A DNA stretch of 64,000 nucleotides, taken from the NCBI GenBank assembly GCA_947599875.1, contig CANQFV010000001.1, positions 62,001 through 126,000 on the forward strand, written 5' to 3'. The DNA is from an uncultured Oscillospiraceae bacterium. Lineage in GTDB: Bacteria > Bacillota > Clostridia > Oscillospirales > Oscillospiraceae. Under the pieces are notes generated by a model, which had not been told where the DNA came from, searched no databases, and saw only the letters and a program-made list of their open reading frames with translations. The translations under genes and the position numbers were made by a program. Each line of letters starts with the position of its first letter. The first letter of the stretch is position 1. Positions 43,923 through 52,612 of the stretch are shown here, piece after piece.

Positions 43923-43952
43923 GGGCAAAACAAGTCTGTTGGATTTCCAACA
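43910..43952 (-). promoter_or_regulatory. Class II Crp/Fnr-activated promoter of the ferredoxin gene
   Basis: TATAAT on the minus strand (43915-43910) has no good -35 box. The palindrome TGTTGGA-TT-TCCAACA at 43937-43952 is centred at 43944.5, exactly 41.5 bases from the predicted start at 43903. Confidence 0.7.
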
Positions 43953-43966
43953 AAAATGAGGCTTTT

Positions 43967-44632
43967 ATGAAAAAATACGTCCCACTTTTAAAGAAAACGA
44001 AGCTCTTCTCCGGCGTGGGGGACGACGATATCCTCTCCATGCTCAGCTGCCTGAACGCCTCTGTCCGGGAGTACGGCAAGGGCCAGGTCGCCTTCCGCCA
44101 GGGCGAAACCCTCCGGGAGCTGATGATCCTTGCGGAGGGCAGGCTCCACATCCAGAGGGAGGACTACTGGGGGAATCTCAACCTCCTGAACGAGATCCGC
44201 CCCGGGGAGATGTTCGGGGAGGCATACATCGTGCCAAACAGCGGCCCCCTGCTGAACGACGTTGTCGCCGCGGAGGACAGCGCGGCCCTCTTTTTCGACA
44301 TGGATCGGATCCTCACCGTGTGCCCCTCCGCCTGCCCGTTTCACACGCGGATCGTGAAAAACGTGTTTTACACCATCTCGGACAAGAACAGGAGGCTCGT
44401 CCAGAAGCTCAGCTACATGGCCCAGCGCTCCACAAGGGAGAAGCTGTTGTCCTACCTGTCCGACGAGGCCAAGCGCCAGAGCAGCAGCTTCTTCACCATT
44501 CCCTTCAACCGCCAGCAACTGGCGGATTTCCTGTCCGTGGACCGGAGCGCCATGTCCAACGAGCTTGGCAAGCTGCGGGATGAGGGACTGCTGGACTTTC
44601 ACAAGAACCAATTCACCCTGTATGAGCTGTAA
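43967..44632 (+). CDS. Crp/Fnr-family transcriptional regulator
   Basis: 221 residues. Cyclic-nucleotide-binding-like barrel (about 10-125) then a winged helix with FNRQQLADFLSVDRSAMSNEL near 185. Cysteines CPSACPF near 115 could be a redox or metal site. ATG 43967 lies close to the palindrome that it is likely to bind. The spacing suggests that it represses itself and activates the ferredoxin. It is 21 bases upstream of the radical SAM gene and may share its transcript. Confidence 0.88.
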   Translation: MKKYVPLLKKTKLFSGVGDDDILSMLSCLNASVREYGKGQVAFRQGETLRELMILAEGRLHIQREDYWGNLNLLNEIRPGEMFGEAYIVPNSGPLLNDVVAAEDSAALFFDMDRILTVCPSACPFHTRIVKNVFYTISDKNRRLVQKLSYMAQRSTREKLLSYLSDEAKRQSSSFFTIPFNRQQLADFLSVDRSAMSNELGKLRDEGLLDFHKNQFTLYEL

Positions 44633-44653
44633 GAAAGAGGGAGGGGCGGTATT

Positions 44654-45583
44654 ATGGCACAGATTACAGAAAACAACATCCTGATCGCGGATGCGGAGAC
44701 AAAAAACATCATGACGAAATCGAGTCTGCCGGTCGGTGGATACTCCGTCAACCCCTATGTGGGCTGTACCCACGCCTGCAAGTATTGCTACGCCTCGTTT
44801 ATGAAGCGCTTTACCGGCCACACGGAGGAGTGGGGGACCTTTTTGGACGTGAAGCACTGGCCGGCGATCAAAAACCCCCAAAAATACGCCGGTCAGCGCA
44901 TCGTCATCGGCTCGGTGACGGACGGCTACAACCCCCAGGAGGAGATTTTCGGCGCCACGCGAAAGCTGCTGGAGCAGCTGCGCGGCAGCGGCGCGGACAT
45001 CCTCATCTGCACCAAATCCGACCTCGTCCTGCGCGACCTCGACCTCATCCGGGAGCTGGGGCAGGTGACGGTGTCCTGGTCTGTGAACACGCTGGACGAG
45101 GACTTCCGGCGCGACATGGACAGCGCCGTGAGCATTGAGCGCCGCCTTGCCGCCATGAAGCGCTTTTACGACGCCGGCATCCGCACCGTCTGCTTTGTCT
45201 CTCCGGTTTTCCCGGGGATCACGGACTTTGAGGCTATCTTTGAGCGCGTCCGGAACCAGTGCGACCTCTTCTGGCTGGAAAATCTCAACCTCCGGGGCGG
45301 GTTCAAGAAGACCATCGTGGACTACATCGCGGAAAAATACCCCCACCTCCTGCCGCTGTACCGGGAGATCTACGACCGGCACGACCGCGGCTTTTTTGAG
45401 GAGCTGGAGAAGAGGGCGGGGGAGATGGCCAAAAAATACGACTGCCCCTTCGTGGACAACGAGATGCCCTACGGCCGCGTCCCCCAGGGCCACCCGGTGA
45501 TCGTGGACTACTTCTACCACGAGGAGATCCGCGGCTCCGGCAACACCGGCCTGCGGAAATCAAGATCGGCGGTGAGCAGATGA
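44654..45583 (+). CDS. Radical SAM protein (mobile pair B-like)
   Basis: 309 residues. GCTHACKYCYASFMKRFTG carries the CxxxCxxC cluster motif, and IVIGSVTDGYNPQEE follows. It resembles radical SAM mobile-pair protein B, normally found beside another radical SAM protein; none is next to it here. Overlap ATGA with the macrodomain gene shows coupling. Substrate unknown. It could modify a protein or a carrier in the ADP-ribosylation pathway, as an inference from context. Confidence 0.85.
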   Translation: MAQITENNILIADAETKNIMTKSSLPVGGYSVNPYVGCTHACKYCYASFMKRFTGHTEEWGTFLDVKHWPAIKNPQKYAGQRIVIGSVTDGYNPQEEIFGATRKLLEQLRGSGADILICTKSDLVLRDLDLIRELGQVTVSWSVNTLDEDFRRDMDSAVSIERRLAAMKRFYDAGIRTVCFVSPVFPGITDFEAIFERVRNQCDLFWLENLNLRGGFKKTIVDYIAEKYPHLLPLYREIYDRHDRGFFEELEKRAGEMAKKYDCPFVDNEMPYGRVPQGHPVIVDYFYHEEIRGSGNTGLRKSRSAVSR

Positions 45584-46341
45584 CCCAGGAAGAGCGGCGG
45601 ATTTTTTTGATTCAAACCCTGCTGGACGAATCGCCCCAGTACCGGGATCTGCCGATCCCGCAGGATCCCCCCGGGCAGAAAAGGCTCCTGCGCGCCCTGA
45701 TGAACGTCCGTCCGCCGCGCCCCATCGGGGAGGACTTTTTGGCGGTGCAGGACGCCTACCTGCGGGAGGTGACCGCCCGGAAGGGCGTCACGGACAGCGC
45801 CGGTCTGACCCCCGTTGAGCCGGGCATCTGCCTCTGGCAGGGGGACATCACCACCCTCAGGTGCGGCGCCATCGTCAACGCCGCTAATTCCGGCATGACC
45901 GGCTGTTATGCCCCCTGCCACGGCTGTATCGACAACGCCATCCACACCTACGCCGGGGTGCAGCTGCGCCTGGCCTGCGCCAGACTCATGGAAAGGCAGG
46001 GGAGGGAGGAGCCGCCCGGCGGGGCCAAGCTCACCCCCGCCTACAACCTGCCCTGCGGCTATGTCCTTCACACCGTCGGCCCCGTTGTCACGGGCCGCGT
46101 GACGCGGGCTGACCGGGAAAAACTGGCCTCCTGCTACCGCGCCTGCCTGGAGCTTGCACAGCAAAACCACATCCCGAGAGTGGCCTTTTGCTGTATCTCC
46201 ACCGGCGAATTTCACTTCCCCAACCGGGAGGCGGCCCGGATCGCCGTGGACACGGTGCGGCAATATAGACTCGACACGGAGGTGATCTTCAATGTGTTCA
46301 AAGACCTGGACTACCGGATCTACCGGGAGCTTCTCGGATAA
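45580..46341 (+). CDS. Macrodomain ADP-ribosylhydrolase
   Basis: 253 residues. The N-terminal about 80 residues are helical. The macrodomain then shows LWQGDITTLRCGAIVNAANS, the CHGCIDNAIHTYAGVQL zinc-type variant loop, YNLPCGYVLHTVGP and CISTGEFHFPN. This is the class that is paired with SirTM and removes mono-ADP-ribose from its target. The gene overlaps the sirtuin gene by 50 bases, in a different frame. Confidence 0.9.
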   Translation: MTQEERRIFLIQTLLDESPQYRDLPIPQDPPGQKRLLRALMNVRPPRPIGEDFLAVQDAYLREVTARKGVTDSAGLTPVEPGICLWQGDITTLRCGAIVNAANSGMTGCYAPCHGCIDNAIHTYAGVQLRLACARLMERQGREEPPGGAKLTPAYNLPCGYVLHTVGPVVTGRVTRADREKLASCYRACLELAQQNHIPRVAFCCISTGEFHFPNREAARIAVDTVRQYRLDTEVIFNVFKDLDYRIYRELLG

Positions 46342-47161
46342 CATCCGGCGCCTCCGGGAGGCGCTGGACGGCGCGGACGCCGTGGTCATCGGCGCGGGTG
46401 CCGGCCTCTCCACCGCCGCCGGCTTCACCTACACCGGGGAGCGCTTCCGCCGGACTTTCTCCGACTTTGCCGAAAAGTACGGCTTCTCCGACATGTACTC
46501 CGGCGGCTTCTACCCGTACCCCACGCCGGAGGAATTCTGGGCCTATTGGAGCCGCTATATCTTCGTCAACCGCTACATGGACGCGCCAAAGCCCGTCTAC
46601 GCCGGCCTCCTCTCGCTGGTGCGGGGGAAGGACTACTTCGTCATCACCACCAACGTGGACCACTGCTTCCAAAAGGCCGGCTTTGACAAATCCCGCCTCT
46701 TCTACACCCAGGGGGACTACGGTCTCTTCCAATGCTCCCGGCCCTGCTGCCAGGAGACCTTCGATAACGAGTTCGCCATCCGCCGGATGGTGGAGCGGCA
46801 GGCGGACATGCGCATCCCCTCCGACCTTCTGCCCGTCTGTCCCCACTGCGGAAGGCCCCTGACCGTGAATCTCCGCTCCGACGACAAGTTCGTGGAGGAC
46901 GCCGGCTGGCACGCGGCACTGGCCCGGTACGAGAGCTTCCTGCACAGCAGGGGAGGGGGCCGCGTCCTCTTTCTGGAGCTGGGCGTGGGCTACAACACCC
47001 CGGGCATCATCAAGCTCCCCTTCTGGCGCATGACCGCCCGCAATCCCTCGGCCATTTACGCCTGCGTCAACACCGGGGAGGCCGAATGTCCCAAAGCCAT
47101 TGAGGGCCGGTCGATCTGCCTTGACGCCGACATCGCCGCGGTGCTTGACGCCCTCTCCTGA
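46292..47161 (+). CDS. SirTM-type sirtuin (Sir2-family ADP-ribosyltransferase)
   Basis: 289 residues. VVIGAGAGLSTAAGFTYTG is the NAD-binding loop and TTNVDHCFQKAGF replaces the TQNID...H of deacetylase sirtuins, as in class M. CSRPCC and CPHCGRP form the zinc site. Class M sirtuins ADP-ribosylate a lipoylated GcvH-like carrier. No gcvH-L or lplA gene lies beside it here. ATG 46292 has a near-ideal GGAGGTGATC Shine-Dalgarno inside the macrodomain gene. Confidence 0.9.
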   Translation: MCSKTWTTGSTGSFSDNIRRLREALDGADAVVIGAGAGLSTAAGFTYTGERFRRTFSDFAEKYGFSDMYSGGFYPYPTPEEFWAYWSRYIFVNRYMDAPKPVYAGLLSLVRGKDYFVITTNVDHCFQKAGFDKSRLFYTQGDYGLFQCSRPCCQETFDNEFAIRRMVERQADMRIPSDLLPVCPHCGRPLTVNLRSDDKFVEDAGWHAALARYESFLHSRGGGRVLFLELGVGYNTPGIIKLPFWRMTARNPSAIYACVNTGEAECPKAIEGRSICLDADIAAVLDALS

Positions 47162-47281
47162 CGCCCCGCCCGCAAACTGTACAATTTTTTCGCAAAAACC
47201 CCCGCAACACAGGCTAACTTGAAGATTGTTTTCTCTCCCCTCCGGGTGTAAAATATGTCCCTTGGAAGGGAGAGATGTTTT

Positions 47282-48589
47282 ATGTTGATTTTGATCGAAT
47301 TAGCCGTTGCCATGTTCGGCGGCCTTCTCATGTCGCGTCTCGCCAAAAAGCTCCGCCTCCCGGCGGTCACGGCGTATCTGGTGGCCGGGGTCCTGTTGGG
47401 GCCGTTCTGCCTGGGTATGCTGAAGGTCCCGGGCCTGGGCTTCGCCTCCCTGGAGGACGTGCAGGCGCTTGACCTGGTGTCCCAGGTGGCCCTGGGTTTC
47501 ATCGCCTTCACCATCGGCAACGAGTTCCGCCTGGAGCAGCTCAAGCACATGGGCCGCCAGGCCATAACCGTCGGCATCCTCCAGGCCGTGATCACCACCG
47601 CCTTTGTGGATCTGGGCCTGGTGGCGCTCCATTTCATATCCCCCAAGCTGATCTCCGTCTCCTCCGCCATAACCCTGGGCGCTATCGCGGCGGCCACGGC
47701 CCCGGCGGCCACCCTGATGGTGGTGCGCCAGTACAAGGCCAAAGGCCCGCTGACCAAGCTCCTCCTGCTTGTCGTGGCCATTGATGACGCGGTGGGCCTC
47801 ATGCTGTTCTCCGCCTCCTTCGGCGTGGCGATGGCCCTGGAGAAGGGGATCATCAGCCTGAAAACCATCCTCCTGGAGCCTGTCATCGAGATCGTCCTCT
47901 CCCTGCTCCTGGGCGCGCTGGCCGGATGGATCCTCCACCGGCTGGAGAAATACTTCTTCTCCCGTTCCAAGCGCCTGACCCTGTCCATCGCCTGCGTCTT
48001 CCTCACCGCCGGCCTCTCAATGGCGGAGTTTGACGTCGGCGGCATCCACATCGGCTTCAGCCTCCTTCTGGTGTGCATGATGGCCGGGACGGTCTTCTGC
48101 AACATCTGCGACTTCTCCCAGGAGATCATGGGCCGTGTGGACGACTGGACGGCGCCGGTCTTCGTACTGTTCTTCGTCCTGTCCGGCGCGGAGCTGGATC
48201 TGCGCATCCTCTCCAACCCCCTTGTCCTGCTGGTGGGCGTGGTGTACATCATCTTCCGCTCTCTGGGCAAGTATTTCGGTGCCTACTCCAGCTGCGCCAT
48301 GACCCACTGCGACAAAAACATCACCAGATACATCGGCATCACCCTGCTGCCCCAGGCCGGCGTGGCCCTGGGTATGGCCCTGACGGCCCAGCAGCTGGCC
48401 GACGGCTCGGTGGTGCGCAACGTGGTGCTGTTCTCGGTGCTGGTGTATGAGCTGGTCGGCCCGGCCCTCACCAAGCGCGCCCTCACCGCCGCCGGTGAGA
48501 TCCAATCCGAGGGCCGCACCAACGCCCGCCGCCGGAATAACCCCGTGGAGCTGTTCCACCTGGGCCACCACAACAAGCCCGCCCAGTGA
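47282..48589 (+). CDS. CPA2-family cation:proton antiporter
   Basis: 435 residues, about twelve helices. VTAYLVAGVLLGPFCLG near 30 and AATAPAATLMVVRQYKAKGP and VVAIDDAVGLMLFSASFG (the Asp-Asp core) are typical of CPA2/KefB-type exchangers. It lacks the usual cytoplasmic Rossmann (TrkA-N) domain. GGAAGGGAGA precedes ATG 47282. Ion specificity cannot be told from sequence. Confidence 0.9.
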   Translation: MLILIELAVAMFGGLLMSRLAKKLRLPAVTAYLVAGVLLGPFCLGMLKVPGLGFASLEDVQALDLVSQVALGFIAFTIGNEFRLEQLKHMGRQAITVGILQAVITTAFVDLGLVALHFISPKLISVSSAITLGAIAAATAPAATLMVVRQYKAKGPLTKLLLLVVAIDDAVGLMLFSASFGVAMALEKGIISLKTILLEPVIEIVLSLLLGALAGWILHRLEKYFFSRSKRLTLSIACVFLTAGLSMAEFDVGGIHIGFSLLLVCMMAGTVFCNICDFSQEIMGRVDDWTAPVFVLFFVLSGAELDLRILSNPLVLLVGVVYIIFRSLGKYFGAYSSCAMTHCDKNITRYIGITLLPQAGVALGMALTAQQLADGSVVRNVVLFSVLVYELVGPALTKRALTAAGEIQSEGRTNARRRNNPVELFHLGHHNKPAQ

Positions 48590-48600
48590 ATTTTCCCACA

Positions 48601-48636
48601 AAGAAATCCCCCCTCAGCCGAGGGGGGATTTCTTTG
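48601..48636. terminator. Convergent terminator
   Basis: A perfect 15-bp stem (48601-48615 with 48620-48634, AAGAAATCCCCCCTC) with loop AGCC. It separates the antiporter from the leftward surface locus. Confidence 0.85.
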
Positions 48637-48712
48637 TGAAAATATGTCAAGAAAGGAGGATCGTCAAAAAAAGCTCGTGATAAGGAGATCACAGCAACGA
48701 AAGGAAAGCTCA

Positions 48713-49063
48713 TCAGGAGAAAAAATACTGCCTGTAGGTGATCAGCATATACGCCGCCTTCACCGTCAGCCCCACATACACCCCGCAGCACAGCCACAGC
48801 CCGAACCGGGCCACGGGCCGCTCCCGGAACCGGTACATCACCCACATCGCCCCGGGGATCACCACCACCTTGTACACCACCGCCATCCAGGGCCGGTCCA
48901 GCAGCAGGGAGAAGAAGGGGTTTCCCTCCTCCATCCCCGGCACCCGCCCCATGCCGAACATCGTGTACGCGTAATCCGCCAGGCTCAGCACGGCGGTGAG
49001 GATCGCCAGGGTCAGATACAGCCGGTGATGGATGGGCCGCGTCTTTTTTTCAGCCGAGATCAT
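48713..49063 (-). CDS. Small membrane protein, DUF5658-like (copy 2)
   Basis: 116 residues with three or four membrane helices. The pattern LADYAYTMFGMGRVPGMEEG and NPFFSLLL, with NP after a loop, recalls the DUF5658 family. AAAGGAAG precedes ATG 49063 on the minus strand. It is related to the next gene across its whole length, including MYRFRERPVARFGLWLCC. Function unknown; position in the pilin locus suggests a role at the envelope. Confidence 0.65.
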   Translation of the reverse strand: MISAEKKTRPIHHRLYLTLAILTAVLSLADYAYTMFGMGRVPGMEEGNPFFSLLLDRPWMAVVYKVVVIPGAMWVMYRFRERPVARFGLWLCCGVYVGLTVKAAYMLITYRQYFFS

Positions 49064-49080
49064 ATATGTACCGCTTCCTT

Positions 49081-49443
49081 TCAGCCCAGGCTCACACGCC
49101 AGTACGTCAGCACCACATACAGCGCCCACCCGTCTATGATGAGATACGCCAAAAAGCACAGCCACAGCCCGAACCGGGCCATCGGCCGCTCCCGGAACCG
49201 GTACAGGAACCACAGCGCCAGGGGCGTGACCACATACTTCATCCCCAGCGTGGCCCAGGGCTTTAAGAGGATCCCGCCGAAGAACGGGTTGGCCTCGAAG
49301 CTGTCCGGGATAAACCGCAGGCCCAGGGAAGTGTAGGTGAGATCCACCAGGCTCAGCATCTGCGTGGCAATGGCCAGCCCCAGATACAGCCGGCTGTGGA
49401 TCCGCTTCTCCCCGCCGGGGCTCTTTCCCTTGCCTGCTTCCAT
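49081..49443 (-). CDS. Small membrane protein, DUF5658-like (copy 1)
   Basis: 120 residues. SLVDLTYTSLGLRFIPDSFE and ANPFFGGILL with FLYRFRERPMARFGLWLCF match the neighbouring copy, so the two are tandem duplicates. AAAGGAGA precedes ATG 49443 on the minus strand. The gap to copy 2 is 17 bases. Possibly accessory membrane components of the surface structure; not proven. Confidence 0.65.
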   Translation of the reverse strand: MEAGKGKSPGGEKRIHSRLYLGLAIATQMLSLVDLTYTSLGLRFIPDSFEANPFFGGILLKPWATLGMKYVVTPLALWFLYRFRERPMARFGLWLCFLAYLIIDGWALYVVLTYWRVSLG

Positions 49444-49517
49444 GAATCCGTCTCCTTTGGTGAAATGATTTCTTCAAACGGTTTGCCGAAAAAGACAAAT
49501 CCCGCCCCTTTCGGCCG

Positions 49518-49545
49518 CCGAGGGCCAGGTTGCCCTGGCCCTCGG
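49518..49545. terminator. Strong hairpin downstream of the secreted-protein gene
   Basis: A perfect 12-bp stem (CCGAGGGCCAGG 49518-49529 with 49534-49545), loop TTGC. T-run weak on both sides; it may stabilise an mRNA end rather than terminate. Confidence 0.55.
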
Positions 49546-49578
49546 AATTTATGGGTTAAGTGCGGTTAGGGGTGGGGG

Positions 49579-50946
49579 TCATGCGGTGTAGGTGTAGAAA
49601 GTGACTGTCTGTGTATCGCCGGAAGTTAAATACTCGTGAATATCGAAGGTATTGTTATTGCTGTACTGAGTTCCAACGATGTTATCTGTGAAAGTAGTCG
49701 AAGTTGTTCCCAGCATACCGTCCCGCTGGAGGAATCCGCCCGCTTCAACTGTCACTGTTCCGCTGTTTGTCAATGTTGCGTTTTCGGTCGTAGACCAACC
49801 GGCAAAGTTAAAGGTGGGAAGATAGTTTGCACCCATGTAGAACAGAAGCGAACCTCTGTGGCTGATGGTCAGGTTGCCGCCGTTATTCACATTGATATCG
49901 CAGCCGGGCATGACCTTGAGCCGCGTGTCAACTGTGACCTTGCCGCCTTCGCGAATGTCAACATCCACCTTGTAGCCGAACGGGCAAACCATCAGGCTGC
50001 TGTCAAGCGGATAGTGCTGACCGGAGACAGCCTCATCAAATTTCAAATCGCCGGTCATCACATTGGCACTGACAATGACGTTGGTGTTGGCAATTTTGCC
50101 ATCTTCGCCGACCGTCGGGTCAAGGGTCACAGACCCGGTATTCTCCACCGGTCGGATAAGGCCGTCACTGGCGAAGTAATGAATGTAAATATCAATGGGG
50201 GAATCGGACGCGTAGATAAACGCAATCCCATAGAGCGTGGCACCAATGTCATACGTCGCCTCGACCGCAATGCTCGCCAGCTCATACAAGCTGAACGGGA
50301 AGATCAAACGCGCTGCGGCTTTGGTCGAGGCTGAGCCACCGCGCCAGTCGCTGATTTCAAAGCGCTCGTAGACGTGGCTTGTGCTGTCAACGGAAATGCT
50401 GCCTGAGCCGGTGATATTGCCACGGGCGTATAAATAGGCATAATTTTCAAGCTTCATTGTCCCGTTAAGTTCAATGGCGCCGTAATCACCGTAGAGGAAA
50501 CCCGTCTTCGGCTGATTGCTTTGCTGATTTCCGGCAACAAGCAGCGTGCCGCCGCTGACAGTAATACTCTTTCCCTCGGGAACGGTCAATGTTACGGCGG
50601 CCTTGCCGTTAAGATTTACGCTTTTATCACCGGTATTATTGCCCAAAATGGTATCTTCTGTGCCGTTTTCAGCTGTGGGAATAGTAAGCTGAACGAAATC
50701 TCCGATGACGATAGAGTCCTGCAACTCATAGCTATGTAAGAGGACGACATTTTCATCTTCTCCCGCGTTTGCCAGGGCGTCCTCCAGGGTGTCGTAGAAA
50801 ACTCCTTTTGTAACATTCTCGGCAATCGCGTCTTCTTCAGGAACAACTGCGTCACCGGAAGCAATAGACGCAGGCGCCAAGCAAACAGCCAAGCTCAAAA
50901 CTAAAGTAAGCGCAATGAGTTTGATAGAAATCTTTTGCCGTTTCAT
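49579..50946 (-). CDS. Secreted beta-rich surface protein of the pilin locus
   Basis: 455 residues. A signal peptide (basic MKRQKISIK, hydrophobic core, AxA-like APASIASG) precedes a repetitive, Gly/Thr/Asn-rich chain with GGTLLVAGNQQSNQP, GNITGSGSISVDSTS and GGNLTISHRGSLLFY. This is typical of parallel beta-helix or adhesin-like proteins. No LPxTG or SLH anchor is seen. GGAGG precedes ATG 50946. It lies 94 bases after the prepilin-like gene, so it is probably a co-expressed surface component. Function not known. Confidence 0.65.
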   Translation of the reverse strand: MKRQKISIKLIALTLVLSLAVCLAPASIASGDAVVPEEDAIAENVTKGVFYDTLEDALANAGEDENVVLLHSYELQDSIVIGDFVQLTIPTAENGTEDTILGNNTGDKSVNLNGKAAVTLTVPEGKSITVSGGTLLVAGNQQSNQPKTGFLYGDYGAIELNGTMKLENYAYLYARGNITGSGSISVDSTSHVYERFEISDWRGGSASTKAAARLIFPFSLYELASIAVEATYDIGATLYGIAFIYASDSPIDIYIHYFASDGLIRPVENTGSVTLDPTVGEDGKIANTNVIVSANVMTGDLKFDEAVSGQHYPLDSSLMVCPFGYKVDVDIREGGKVTVDTRLKVMPGCDINVNNGGNLTISHRGSLLFYMGANYLPTFNFAGWSTTENATLTNSGTVTVEAGGFLQRDGMLGTTSTTFTDNIVGTQYSNNNTFDIHEYLTSGDTQTVTFYTYTA

Positions 50947-51040
50947 AGTATTACCTCCAGAATAAAATATTTTTTGGGAGAATTAACAGTATGGGTGCAT
51001 ATATTCACTTTTTTTCCCAGTTCCTATCAAATCCCCCGAT

Positions 51041-52612
51041 TTAATGAACCTCAACTGTTACTGTTGTCACTTCGCCTTGACCGAGAGTTATCGACAAAGT
51101 TGCACTACCGGGACCATTCACCGTAACAGTCCAGTTTGCACCGTTCCCTTTTACAGTTATGCAATCATCTGTATCTTCTTTCTCAGAAACTTCTGCTCTC
51201 TGTACTCTTTGCGAAAGGTTTGTATCATTTGTAAAGAAACGAATTGAACATGTTGTAGGCCCGCCTTTTGAGCATAGAGAGATATTACTATTATCAAAAG
51301 TGACTGTGACAGTCCCAGACGGCTTTTTAATTTCACCAGAAATTTCTGTCGTATGTGCCAGATTGCAGACCTCAGTACCTCCGGCAGCGCCTGCGTCGCT
51401 TGTTACGTCAAACTCGTCCAATTCTTTTCCGTGCCAATCGATGTTGAGCCTGCCGTCTTTTGACGTAACAGTCGCGTACAATGCGCTTTGGCTGTCTGCC
51501 ATTGATGCCTGGATTGCTTCCCAGTTGTCACGGGATTCCATGATGGTTTCGGTAATGCCCACATATCCGGTCAGTGCGTCATAATAATCGAAGTCTGTAA
51601 TGGGCTTACCACTCGAGGTCAAATCATCCTCCACGGCTTTTCCGGCCTCCAGCATACCGAGAAAAGCGGTCGCATCGGCCTCCGCCTGTCCGTTCTTTTG
51701 ATAATCATCAATGATTTTAGTCCATTCACTCGAGACAGAGGATGCCGCTTCAAAATAACTTTCATAATGTGCATATGTTCCGCCTTTTTTAGTTGGAACG
51801 GGATTCCACGCCTCAAGCTCTGCTCTGGCAGTGTCGGAAAGATCCAGCTTTTCCGCGTATGCCTTGAAAGCGCAGCTGCGGGCCACTGCCATAGACAACA
51901 AGATACCGTCTGTTTCTACGTTGGTTTTGAATGTGTTATCGCTGCACATTCTATCAAACTTAAGATAAGCTGAATCGTTTACCGATGACTTCCAAGCATT
52001 GAGCATCACGTCTCTGTATGTCTCACCCTCGAATTGATGGGTCGTATCCGTTAATCCGTTTACGACCTTGCTGAGGTTTGTGGTGCTGTTGGTCATATTA
52101 TTGTAGAGAGCGACCATGGAATAGACGTCGTCCCACAGCTCTTCAATATTCCCGGCAAACGAGGCTGAATAATTGTTGTCCCAATACTTATCGACCATGC
52201 TGCCATCAAGGCCAAGACTGCTTGCGATGGAGTTTAGCTGGCCGGCTGGGAGTGCGCTTTCCCACTTGAGGTAAGAAAGCTTCGTGCCGCTCAGATCCCC
52301 GAAGGCATCCTCCAGGGCCTTTGCAACGCCCGGATCAGCGCAGATAATACCATTATCTGCCAGATAAACAGTCGTAGCTCCGTCAAACAGGCTGGGATCG
52401 GAGTAGTTTGCCAGTTCCAGCGCGTGATTGATCTCGCCCACGGTCTGTTTGTCCAGACCCTTTTTGGTGTACTCGATGTACCCCGTGTAGCCCACCGCGC
52501 CGATGCCCGCCAGGATGGCGAGAATGGCGATGACGATGAGCAGCTCCACCAAGGTGAAGCCCGCGCGTCCAAGCGCGTGTGTGCGTGTGTTGGTTGAAGA
52601 ATTTCGTTTCAT
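51041..52612 (-). CDS. Large prepilin-like protein
   Basis: 523 residues. A type IV prepilin N-terminus: short basic leader, then GFTLVELLIVIAILAILAG with Gly at -1 and Glu at +5, the signal for prepilin peptidase. It is much larger than a normal pilin (about 150 residues). The body has helical and Asn/Ser/Thr-rich regions, and the last about 100 residues (PSGTVTVTFDNSNIS, ATLSITLGQGEVTTVTVEV) look like an Ig-type beta domain. No peptidase, ATPase or platform gene lies in the window. AGGAGG precedes ATG 52612. It sits just downstream of the invertible promoter segment. Confidence 0.85.
   Translation of the reverse strand: MKRNSSTNTRTHALGRAGFTLVELLIVIAILAILAGIGAVGYTGYIEYTKKGLDKQTVGEINHALELANYSDPSLFDGATTVYLADNGIICADPGVAKALEDAFGDLSGTKLSYLKWESALPAGQLNSIASSLGLDGSMVDKYWDNNYSASFAGNIEELWDDVYSMVALYNNMTNSTTNLSKVVNGLTDTTHQFEGETYRDVMLNAWKSSVNDSAYLKFDRMCSDNTFKTNVETDGILLSMAVARSCAFKAYAEKLDLSDTARAELEAWNPVPTKKGGTYAHYESYFEAASSVSSEWTKIIDDYQKNGQAEADATAFLGMLEAGKAVEDDLTSSGKPITDFDYYDALTGYVGITETIMESRDNWEAIQASMADSQSALYATVTSKDGRLNIDWHGKELDEFDVTSDAGAAGGTEVCNLAHTTEISGEIKKPSGTVTVTFDNSNISLCSKGGPTTCSIRFFTNDTNLSQRVQRAEVSEKEDTDDCITVKGNGANWTVTVNGPGSATLSITLGQGEVTTVTVEVH

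Noticed and set aside
43988-45520. 510-codon minus-strand frame across the Crp/Fnr and radical SAM genes
   Set aside because: It spans two well-supported genes on the other strand and has no family signature.
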